A DNA stretch of 64,000 nucleotides, from contig JALMLS010000011.1 in NCBI GenBank assembly GCA_038496445.1, positions 21,461-85,460 of the forward strand. Direction: 5' to 3'. How positions within the stretch are numbered: the first letter of the stretch is position 1; the number at the start of each line of letters is the position of its first letter. The translations under genes and the position numbers were made by a program. The notes under the pieces are model-generated. The model was not told where the DNA came from. It saw only the letters and a list, made by a program, of their open reading frames with translations, and did not search any database. This DNA is from Trichosphaerium sp. ATCC 40318. Taxonomy: Eukaryota > Discosea > Flabellinia > Trichosidae. Shown here one piece after another: positions 12,417-22,197 of this stretch.

Positions 12417-12956
12417 ATGGCATCTAAACTTATACGTTCGAACTGGAATAGCATAATCGCTGTTACACCTCGAAATCCAAAACCATTACAGTACTTCTCA
12501 GCTATATTCTACGATACACTATTCAACGCCCACCCGGAATACAAAGCAGAATTATTCTACAACGCTGATATGTTCGATCAAGGTAATAAACTCGTTAAAA
12601 TTATAACGTTAGTCGTTGAAACAGTGGATACGTTGCACGCTAAGCGTGGAATTGTAATGGCGCTAGGAGCAAGACACGTGAGATATGGCGTACATAAACC
12701 TTCACAGTACGAGCATGTAGGCGCAGCTCTTGTTGCTACATTAAAGATGATTAGTGGTGATTCTTGGAGCAACTACGTTGAAGAAGCTTGGGTATCTACT
12801 TATACAAGATTGAAGGATCTTATGCTAGAAGGCGCGCAGAGAGAGATGAGAAAAGAACAATCACCTAAGTTATCAAAACGTAAAGGTCTGCGAACACAAT
12901 CAAAAAAGACTCTAAAAAGCGCTAACGCAGTAAAGAAAGAATGTACAATACTCTAA
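12417..12956 (+). CDS. Single-domain globin with C-terminal CAAX box
   Basis: An intronless gene for 179 residues. Residues about 5-140 form a globin: helix A/B region with YFSAIFYDTLFNAHPEY, aromatic CD region ELFYNADMF, then ARHVRYGVHKPSQYEHVGAAL, in which His87 is the expected proximal (F8) ligand, and SWSNYVEEAWVSTYTRLKDLM for helix H. The spacing from His87 through YGV to YEHVG is like flavohemoglobins and neuroglobin-like single-domain globins. There is no FAD or NAD domain. A lysine/arginine-rich tail of about 35 residues follows and the protein ends CTIL, a CAAX-type motif whose terminal Leu predicts geranylgeranylation. The expected form is a heme protein anchored to the cytosolic face of a membrane, with the basic stretch aiding attachment. 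The distal residue was not assigned. It converges with the receptor gene 203 bp downstream. Confidence 0.85.
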   Translation: MASKLIRSNWNSIIAVTPRNPKPLQYFSAIFYDTLFNAHPEYKAELFYNADMFDQGNKLVKIITLVVETVDTLHAKRGIVMALGARHVRYGVHKPSQYEHVGAALVATLKMISGDSWSNYVEEAWVSTYTRLKDLMLEGAQREMRKEQSPKLSKRKGLRTQSKKTLKSANAVKKECTIL

Positions 12957-13159
12957 AACGTCAACTCTTTACCTAGTTTTACGCGTAGATACATAAAACG
13001 CTAAAACAAAAAAGAGAGCTTGTAAGTAGTAATGAATAAAATGTAATAACAGAAACAATTTATTTTACAATGCTTTGTAGAGATGTAATATTTCAAAAGA
13101 GGAAAGTTTTTGCATTTTTGGTTTTTTTTTTCCAATTTTTTCGGGTAACAACTTTAGCG

Positions 13160-16100
13160 TTAAACATTCTTATCTCCTCGACTTGTGTTGGTCATTGGGT
13201 CTATAGATGATGCTTCTGTATCTATAGACTCGTCTTCTGAAATATTAGAACTATCGCTTATCTAGGAAAACAATCAAAGACATGAACAAATAGGGTATGG
13301 TTCCGTAAACTTTTTGTTACGGCTAAGAATAGAAATTCGGTGAAGGACAAAGAAAACAAAACTACAACGTACATTAACTGATTCTCCATCAGCTTGCGGT
13401 TCAGGTGTATCATTATACTCTCTTGCACTTAATGTTTGATTTATATTATTACCAATGCTTGATAGAGTCCTTGAAGCAGCACCAGTTGTATCAGTGTCCG
13501 GCTTATTTCTCAAAATAGCAATGAACTTTGGCCAAAATAGGAGTACGACAACACCTTCAAGTAGCGTTAGTTTTGTTGGTTTTTCACCTATGTTCAGAGC
13601 ATACCTGTAGTTGCTAGAAGTACACCAACTGATACCATGACAAAGAGAACGTCAGCTGTTGTCTTGAGGACAAACCCAATTGGAATAAGAAGAAGAGCGA
13701 GGAATGTAATGTTGTATATAGACAATGTGATATAGTAACTCTCGTTAAAACGTAGGATTGACACCTTGCGTATTTGGTATGATAGTATGAGTCCAAAGAG
13801 TAGCCATAGAGCCTATTTTTGAGTTAATATATTGAATTATTGTCTTGTCCTTACCTCTACAACAAGAAGTACAACCTCCCATGCCAAATATCCATCTTTT
13901 TCATGAATACACTTTATACGTGCAATTGTTTTATCAGAATCATCAACAACACGTGTAGCAGTTCTTCTGTGGACTAAAAAAAAACCTCAAAGTTAGGAAT
14001 TTAAATTCTTTTCAAGTTTGGTTGATTTTGAAGGATATTTATAAATTGTTATATCAGCGTACTTGATGTATATACAGATAAATATACGATGACAGCAGAA
14101 ACCATAGCAGCAAGTGGTAGTAACAACTCAAAGTCGGTAATGACAACTTTTTTAAGTTTTCCCTTTCTTATGCTGAAAATACGCCATACACGGTATGTCT
14201 TGATGAACAAAGCGCTAGGAAATAACAAGTTAGAAACGGCGACAAGCCCATTTCGTATGAGAAATAGAAATTCAAGAATATTGGTGACGTACCCAAAGAC
14301 TAAAAAGAAACCAACATGAACAAGCCAAAATGGAATTGAACACAATGCTTCAGTCTTTTTGAATCCGTTGATAGGAATTGAAATGTACTGCATAATACAC
14401 CCAAACAATATAACGAATAGAAACAATGGACTTGCAGCCCTAGTTAATGAGTTAGAAAAGCACAATGAAGAGAGAAAACAAAAATAAATTACTGAAGAAA
14501 AAACAATTCTTCTTCCGGTTTAGGTTATTAAATGATGAGTAGTACCTTATACGTGGATGTTTCATATACACGATTGTCATAATACCACAGACAATACAGA
14601 GTAAGACACCAATAATTGCCAAAGCAAAGAAAGTATATCTCACTGATGCAATCAATTCAGGTTCTTTAATTTCCGGACTATCAGAAGGAGGCGTAAGAGA
14701 TCCTTCAGGCCAATTGTATGCATCTTTATACGAATTATAAGTAACCTCGCACTCACATATAAAAGAAAGGGGAGACGTACTTGATGGATCTGGTACATAC
14801 TCTGTACCTTCCCATACACCAACTTTTACATAGTTTCCGCCTTCTTGGTAATTAAATAAATCATATGGGAGAGATGATCTATCTCCTGTTGCTCCATCAA
14901 AAGCAATACTACCAGTAACTCCAGAAAACGTTTCATTCCACAACAAGTCTATTACACGTTAATAGGAACTAGACTACTTTATTTAAAGAACCTATAATCA
15001 CGTACCATTCACTTTTTTACCAAAATCAGAATCGCTATAGCTAAAACCTTGTACTTCTAACAATTCGTGAAAAACCCGTGCTATCATCCATGTAGCATCG
15101 TATGCAAATGCGGCGTATGTTTCTACTGTACTCAAACCAGTATATTGTAGGTAGTCAGTCTCAAATTGAGGATATCTTGGTCCCTAACAGTATATAAACA
15201 AAAATAGAAACGCTGGGTTTTTTTTGAAAGTCATCACCCTTTTTTTGGGTTGCAACCAAAACTAACGGCGGAGTTATTCTTTTCACGCCATAAAAATGTC
15301 GTACGCAAACACAATATATTTTGAATAATGATAGTCTTAACTAATACGGAAACTTTTGGTTTTCGAAAAGTTGGCCTTGTTTTCGGCAAAAAATCGATGA
15401 TCGTACGGTTGTTGGGTTAGGTTGGAATCCAACTGCTCCTGATATACCACGTTGTATTAAGCTTATTTCATCGGGATCAGTTACACCAGACTGAGTCCAA
15501 ATATCGCGAATAAACGACGCATCAGTAGCAATCCAAGCATAATCCTTTGATGCCATCTAATGAAAAATCGATAAATACTTCAATCGAAAACGCACGTCAA
15601 AAAAAAAACGCAAAAACGCGCTAAAAATTTTTGTACGTACATCTAAACTAACAGCAGTCTTAAAAGTTGTTACAGCATCAGAGGAATAACAAATAAGCAT
15701 AATAATGCGGATACCTACAAAACAATAAACGTAAGGCGCTTCTATCGGAGAAAAATCCAAATGAAATACAATAACGTATTGTGAAACACTCTGTAAAACA
15801 CAAATTGCACGCAGTAACCAGTTAGCGGTATTTTCCGAAAAAAGAAATTATATTGTTGAATTTCTTGCTCACCTAGATTCTTTAATCTGTTCATTGCAGC
15901 GCTTACATCAAACCCAGTCTGTCCAGGGAAACTTTCTGATGCAACGACATCAATCGAATACCCTGGCGCTTCTTCGACAATTTTATCTCTAATGAGTGTG
16001 TGGAGCTCCTCTTGAGAGTATAGAATACCCTAGGTATCATTTGAGATGAGAAAGGAAAATGCCGAAAAAGCCAACGAAACCCAAATACGTACAATACGAC

Positions 16101-16884
16101 TCCAACCATAATGCTTGCATAAATCGAGCATAGCGAGAGCTTGTTGATCATCTGGTAGTACAACGCGCTTAAAATACGGGTGTTTGGATTTTTCAGATAG
16201 TTTGGGACTTGTAGAACCTTAAAACGCTGTTAGATAGGAAACGGTAAACTTTCTGCAATTGCGTAAAAAATTAACTACGCGTAGCACTTGAAGTGTAAAC
16301 TAACCCCAAGATACCATAGGTATATTCCAGTAGGTTGCCAACGAAGATATAGGCGTAGATACTACAGAACAACCTGCCCCAACAATTGCTTGAATGCCCC
16401 GAGTGCGAAACTCGGTAAACTCCAATAAACCCTTGCCTACGAGTCATTAGCTCGTTTTCTATAATTGTACAAACAACACGTTCAAATTTATCCAACAGCT
16501 ACAAATATGGTTCAAGAGCGTTTAGTACCTTCGTCACACTCAGTATCATTAGCAACTGGCTCCAGGGTGTGGTTTGGAAGTATGGTGTTGTCTGCATTAA
16601 TGTCTAAAAAAAAAGGTAAACATTAATCTTTCACGTACACCTTTTGGTGTGCATAGTGAGCAAAGTAAAGATATAATACGTACCACGGACTGCTAGTTCG
16701 AAACCTGGAAGTGTCCTATCGCCAATAGACCAACCGCCGCTGTGTGGAAACAACCCACCAATTGGGATCGCTTTTGCTGTGACTTTTCAAAGGTTATTTC
16801 GTTCTTTTAGGCATTCTACTTTTACGTACAGGTTGCTGTAAGTAGGAAAAGGCACACAATAAATAATTTATGTGTGTCGCGCAT
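13160..16884 (-). CDS. Class C (GABA-B-like) G-protein-coupled receptor
   Basis: A gene of about fifteen exons. It begins with a signal peptide (MRDTHKLFIVCLFLLTAT). A periplasmic-binding-protein-like ligand domain follows: IPIGGLFPHSGGWSIGDR, GIQAIVGAGCSVVSTPIS, NIPMVSWG, DLCKHYGWSRIV, IIMLICYSSDAV, SGAVGFQP and ATWMIARVFHEL. The membrane part has seven hydrophobic segments starting with YTFFALAIIGVLLCIVCGI and including FLLIRNGLVAVS-type and LLLPLAAMVSAVIVYLSVY stretches. The cytoplasmic tail is Ser/Asn-rich and ends with an acidic SDSSNISEDESIDTE segment. A long cysteine-rich domain, typical of metabotropic glutamate receptors, is absent, which points to the GABA-B/Grl subgroup known from amoebae and early fungi. 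Ligand unknown. Exon junctions use GTACGT-type donors and keep frame throughout the parts checked. Confidence 0.85.
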
Positions 16885-17390
16885 AGCGAATATGGTACTG
16901 GTTAGGTTTTTTTTGATTTATGAGTTAAGCAAAAACTACAAGTTTGCTTAAAACAGCGGTTAGCAATTACGGCTTACTCTAATTCTCACGTTCTACACCA
17001 ACCGAACCAAGGCTAGTACAATTAACTTCAGTACACTCACGTGATAGATGAGGTTAAGAGGCTTCTTAACTGGGATGTGGTTCGTTGTTAACAAGTAACA
17101 GGAGTTTGTAGGTACTTCACAGCAATGTTTGACTCCGACTTAGTAACTGCGTGATAAGGAGGTTGAACACAAACGTGCATCAGTGTTAATGCTCTGAGGG
17201 AATTAGCGCTCGTTAACGGCTGCAACTTTTTAAACGGTGAAGCAATGTTCGATTGATAATTCGGCGGCTGTACATATATTCACATGTAGTTTTGAGACAG
17301 ACGAGCAAGTTGGCAGTTTGAGTTCAAGTAATCAAGAATATTATTTTGTTTGACTCTGGCTAAAAATTAGTTATTCAAAGCAAATACAAC
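16885..17390. promoter_or_regulatory. Divergent intergenic region, receptor / Elongin-B-like gene
   Basis: This region of about 500 bp lies between two divergent starts. A CACGTG palindrome (in TCACGTGAT context) sits near 17039. No coding-like frame is visible. Confidence 0.35.
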
Positions 17391-17871
17391 ATGGTACGCG
17401 TTTACGCTCCTAAATATGATTTCTTGCTCATAGTCTTCCTTGAACGCTCTTTTTTGTGTTGAAAAATAGCTATTGAACGTTAACTCATGTTTCTATAGTC
17501 TAGCGCTTCCCATATTAGAGTAAAAAGAGCCAAGCAAACGATCTTCCTCTATGTAGAGCCTACTGATACTATTCTCGTTGTAAAGGCTAAAGTCGCCAAA
17601 ATAGATAGCGACTTACCTGCAGACAAGACCAAAATCCTTTACAAGGGAGCTGAATGCGACCCTAAAGCAACACTTCAATCTCTTCATATTACAGACTCAG
17701 ACGGCACAGCAGTGCACTTGATCACAACAAAGGACGACGGTGGGTGAAACAAACAAAATTGTTTTATTTTTCTTTCAAAAAAATTTGAAGAACGACCTGC
17801 AAACATCTTATACGACATTAGGTACCTGGGAAACCTTGGCAGATCTAGAAGCTGAACCAATGCAATCATAA
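17391..17871 (+). CDS. Elongin-B-like ubiquitin-fold protein
   Basis: Three exons: 17391-17393 (the ATG alone), 17499-17739 and 17822-17871. Splicing joins ATG to a frame reading SSASHIRVKRAKQTIFLYVE, then TILVVKAKVAKI, KILYKGAECDPKATLQSL and, after the last intron, GTWETLADLEAEPMQS. The N-terminal beta-grasp, a DKTKILYKG turn and a short acidic W/F-containing C-terminus fit Elongin B, the ubiquitin-like partner of Elongin C in transcription elongation and cullin ligases. Length (about 96 residues) is slightly short for the family. The ATG-only first exon was chosen because no other in-frame ATG precedes the ubiquitin fold and the donor is a perfect GTACGC. Another ubiquitin-like protein is possible. 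Confidence 0.65.
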
Positions 17872-18001
17872 ATGCTTTAAATTGAAATAAAAACCTGCTT
17901 GTATTGCTTTGGTATTAGTTTTACGCCTTGAAATGGCGCAAGCGCTACAATGTGCGAGGGTTAAGTTATTTTGTTTCATTTTTCATCCAACCTCAACCGA
18001 A

Positions 18002-19707
18002 ATGGCGGGAACTGTCAATGACCCTATGGACGTTGAAGATACGTTTGATGCAACCAAATGCTCTATTCCTGAGCTGCCTTGGATAGAAAAGTACAGGCCA
18101 AAAGTGTTAAATGACACAGTCGGTAATGAGGATGCCGTTGCGCGTTTAAAGGTCATATCGAAAGATGGTAACATGCCTAACCTTATTCTCGCTGTACGCA
18201 CTTTAAATGGCACAACAGTACGCTAACTAATATACAGGGACCGCCGGGCGTTGGTAAAACTACTAGTATTATGTGTTTGGCTGTTGCTTTGCTAGGTGCG
18301 CCATACGTTATTATACACATGCACATACGCGTTGTGAAGAACTAGTGCAGCGTTTCTGATCATTATAACCACTTTGCGCTGATAAATTTACAAAGGTGAT
18401 GATTACAACAAAGCTGTATTAGAATTGAACGCATCAGATGATCGTGGTATTGCTGTTGTAAGAGAGAAGATTAAAATGTTTGCTAAGAAAAAGGTTGTTC
18501 TCCCGCCCTCTCGGTACATAGTTTTGAAAGTTTAACTTGCGACACTAATATTATGAGTAACAGACACAAGATTATTATATTAGATGAAGCAGACAGGTAC
18601 CACAACGCTCAAAAATCAAAGTAAACCAACACAAAACTAATTTTTTTTATAGCATGACATCCGCTGCTCAACAGGCGCTTCGCCGTATTATTGAGGAATA
18701 TTCATCTACCACACGCTTTGCGTTAGCGTGTAATCTTAGTAATAAAATTATTGATGCGATACAGAGTAGGTACGTGACGTATCAATGTTAGCAAGCCCAC
18801 ACCTAAAATTTTTGAGACGGACCAAGAGTTCGTTGAATGACTGTCTATCTTTTGAGCATTATAAGCAACTAATACGTTTTTACTCAAGGTGTGCTATATT
18901 ACGTTATGCTAAGATAGGTCAGCAAGAACTTATGCAACGATTAAAGGAGATTATAAAACTAGAAAAGGTCCGCCTTGTAATTTTGATTTTATTTTACAAA
19001 AAAATTACAAACTCTAGTTTCGACTTGTTCTAACTTTAGTAGGTTAATTATACCGATGATGGTATTGAAGCACTTTTATTTACATCCGAGGGTGATATGA
19101 GAACCGCCATAAATAACTTACAAGGTAACGAAAAGGCGTTAAAACGCTTTTTGCAGTTCAGAATCTAAACTTTTTTTTTTGCAGCAACACATTCCGGATT
19201 TGGTGTGATCAATGGTCGGAATGTGTTTAAAGTATGTGATATTCCTCACCCTGGTTTATTACGCTCTATTATTGTAAAGTGTACTAAAGGAGAAATATTC
19301 GACGCTGTAAAAGAAGTCAGAAGAAAACTATGGGAGAAAGGTGATTTACTTTTTATTTTTTTTTTCACTTTTTCTGACAATCTCTATTCTTGTTCTGACA
19401 TTCCTCTTTCTCCAGGTTATGCATCTTCAGATATCCTATCAACACTCTTCAGAGTTGTGCGATACATGCCAGATGAAGACTTACCGGAGGGACTGAAACT
19501 ATCATTTTTACGAGTACGCCCTTCAGAAAGTCAAAAAAAAAAAACTCACTTGTTCTCTTGTGTTTAAACACTATCACCTTGTATTTTACTCACTTCCTTT
19601 TTCAGGAGATCGGTATGTGTCAGAAGCGTAGTATAGAGGGGTGTCAATCTCTATGTCAATTGACTGGCCTATTGGCGCGGTTCTGTGCAGAGTCAAAAAA
19701 GCGATAG
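18002..19707 (+). CDS. Replication factor C small subunit (RFC2/yeast Rfc4-like)
   Basis: Multi-exon AAA+ clamp-loader subunit. The start [16 protein letters not shown] is taken because the conserved [22 protein letters not shown] follows it closely. Landmarks in order: RFC box II (WIEKYRP), Walker [11 protein letters not shown] restored by splicing out a 42-nt-class intron near 18195, LNASDDRGI, Walker [10 protein letters not shown], the arginine-finger SRC motif completed across an intron ([10 protein letters not shown]), and the collar region [12 protein letters not shown] with C-terminal [10 protein letters not shown]. It loads PCNA onto primed DNA together with other RFC subunits in the nucleus. 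About nine introns, several with branch sites near the acceptor such as GCTAACTAATATACAG. Confidence 0.85.
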
Positions 19708-21795
19708 TTGTATGTACAATAAATTTTGAAACAAAGAAAAAAAACCAAAACCCGAGAAATTATCAATTTAACTAAAACATTGGCGACAGTATCAAAGGGG
19801 GTATTTATTACTTTGGCAAGAATTTCATTGCGACACTTTTACCTGAATTTGTTATTTTCGAGCTTTATGACTTTATTGCGCTATGCAATACGCTTTAATA
19901 GAAAATACGTTATTTGTCACCGTGTTTTTTGCTTTTGGGCTCTATTAGTGGACACCTGATGCAATTGTGTTAAACTTACACGAATTCGATCACAATCGCA
20001 CAAACAGTTTTGTTACGCAACAGTTAGTGTACTTTAAGGATAAACAAGGATGAATTATTGATTTTTAATGGAAAAAGATTTTATGACTATCAGAATTTGT
20101 GTTACGTACATGATGACGTTATTCCGTCGTTTCCGTCTTACTTCCGATCATAATTTGCAATACTTCTTAATACAGAAAGCACCTGTGACCGAAACGGTGT
20201 AACAAAAACAACAAAAAAGAGCCTCAACCTCTCGTGTAAACGAGTCGTAAGTTTCAGCGGACGTAGACTGCTAAGCACCCCTAATATAAACACATTAAAG
20301 TTTAATGTACCCATCGCACTCACTTTAATAACTGGATCATCTGCACATATAAATGAGAAGGACATTGTTTTCGTCAGAACATTGACGTTTTTTTTTTTCA
20401 AATTGCAAATTTTCGCGTGAGGTACGTACCTTTCATTTTTATTGTATAGATTAGACTGTACTTATTTTTCCTTCTAGAAGACCCATCAATCTCACGTGAT
20501 GCAAGCTGGCTTACGACTTGAAAGTGGATGCAAAAAAAACAACTATTGGTGTTTTTTTTTTTCATATTTCCTACAAATTAGTAGCATCTGAGTTTATATC
20601 AAATGTAATAAACTTGTTTACTTACTATCATGTGTTTTGGTAACCGTCGCAGTTTAGCAAACTCTTCAAATTAGTTTTTGTCTTGGGAGAGTGCTCTAGA
20701 CGCGTGAAGGTAGTTGTTTTTGTACATACCTTAGTTGCTATGAACACGCTCGTCAATTTGTTCGCCTTGAGGTTTAACTACAACCTAGTCATTGTACCTA
20801 ACCGGAACAATCTATGTACAGTTTCTCCTCCTACTCGGACGTTCTCGGCATGAGTTTTGGAATATTCACAAAACAACCTCGGTCATTCTTATAACCTTTG
20901 TGTTTCATTTTTTTGTCAAAAAAAAAGCTGTTGAACTGTATTATGCTAAGGTTTTGTCAGTGTGCAATGCCTTTAGACAGTGTGACGGATCGAGGTTCTC
21001 ATAATTTATACTTTGCTAAGAATTTAACAGTTACTCACATGAACCGCTGACCTTTCGTTTAAACTGAATACAAACACTTTGAATTGCACTTCTTTGGCAT
21101 ATCCTTTTAGAAAACCAAACATTTCTACGGATATCTTTCCGCAACGCTAACTTTGATTAAAGACAAGATGAGTTCACAATGTTTTGGTTTTGTCCAAAAT
21201 GCATGATGCATCTCTCGTAGCAACTGAACTAACAACGTATTCAACAATTCATGTGCCGTGTAAACAAGTGCTAGATTTGTTTCAAAGACTTTCTGCATAC
21301 GTTTCTTGATCTCGGAAAGCACGTGCATGAAACGATTTTTTTTGTTTAGGTGTAAACCGTGATTAAGTGATTTGAAGTATTTGGTTAACGGGGACACTTA
21401 TTCATGCACGTTAACACTTACAGGGCTATACAGTACTGAAAAAATCTGAACACGTGGATTTGTAGTTTTTAGACCAACAGATTGTATCTTAATCAATAAC
21501 TACCTTGTGTCTTGCTCCTGAACCTTTGTTTACACATAAACACCCGGTCCACACCACACGAGTACTTCCGCACGGCGTTTTAAGTGCTGCACGGGTCAAG
21601 TGCGGGTGGTGAACCTCCGGGATTTTTCGTGCGATTCATTAAATGCCGATTTTGTCGGCCGTTGGGTATATCGCTGAATATACAATTACAGAGCGTATGG
21701 TAGTGTTTTTAGCCAGTTTTAATAAAATTTAGTATTGAATCACATCTCTCGTCACATCACTTAGGTACTTCTATCATAAATACTAAACACATACC
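19708..21795. other. Gene-poor interval
   Basis: About 2.1 kb with no gene I can support. Short open frames on both strands (for example on the minus strand at 21125-21397) lack recognisable domains. CACGTG sites occur near 20495, 21318 and 21450. The segment 21540-21660 is locally more GC-rich than its surroundings and may be the upstream region of the small gene at 21796. Confidence 0.35.
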
Positions 21796-22197
21796 ATGTC
21801 TAAAGCAATGGAAGACTACAAAGCTTTTATTTTTCACTTCAGCTGCACTCCAGTATCAAAAGCAAAGAGCAACCAAAAGAGACGTTCCTGCATGGTTTCT
21901 AAGAGAGCACATTTCCGACAGGATAGGCAAAGAGTATTGAAGAGACGCTACCAGCTTCAACACGGAACATACAAGAGATACGAGGGCTACATCTTAGAGA
22001 GACAATTTGCACCTATGCCTACCCAAGTCCGATGTGTCAATATGGCTGTATATACCCAACCACGACCACAACAAAAGCAAGTATACCGGGCTATCATTAA
22101 AAAGACAATCCCAAACAATAGTATTACAACCATAACGAAACCTGCAAGATGCGCTGAACTTGATCGTCACATGAGATTGGACTTTATCCTAAACTGA
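21796..22197 (+). CDS. Small basic intronless protein, unrecognised
   Basis: One uninterrupted frame of 133 codons starting MSKAMEDYKAFIFHF. The product is strongly basic, with KAKSNQKRR, RQDRQRVLKRRYQLQ and YKRYEGYILERQ, and Tyr/Arg-rich. No signal peptide, membrane segment or known domain is visible. Codon use looks like that of neighbouring genes, and a plausible AATAAA-like 3' flank follows. The basic character suggests nucleic-acid binding, but that is inference only. Being intronless, it resembles the globin and F-box/repeat genes of the window. Confidence 0.5.
   Translation: MSKAMEDYKAFIFHFSCTPVSKAKSNQKRRSCMVSKRAHFRQDRQRVLKRRYQLQHGTYKRYEGYILERQFAPMPTQVRCVNMAVYTQPRPQQKQVYRAIIKKTIPNNSITTITKPARCAELDRHMRLDFILN

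Noticed and set aside
14089-14319. Plus-strand frame inside the receptor gene
   Set aside because: Complement of the transmembrane exon; the minus-strand reading has the class C receptor helices.
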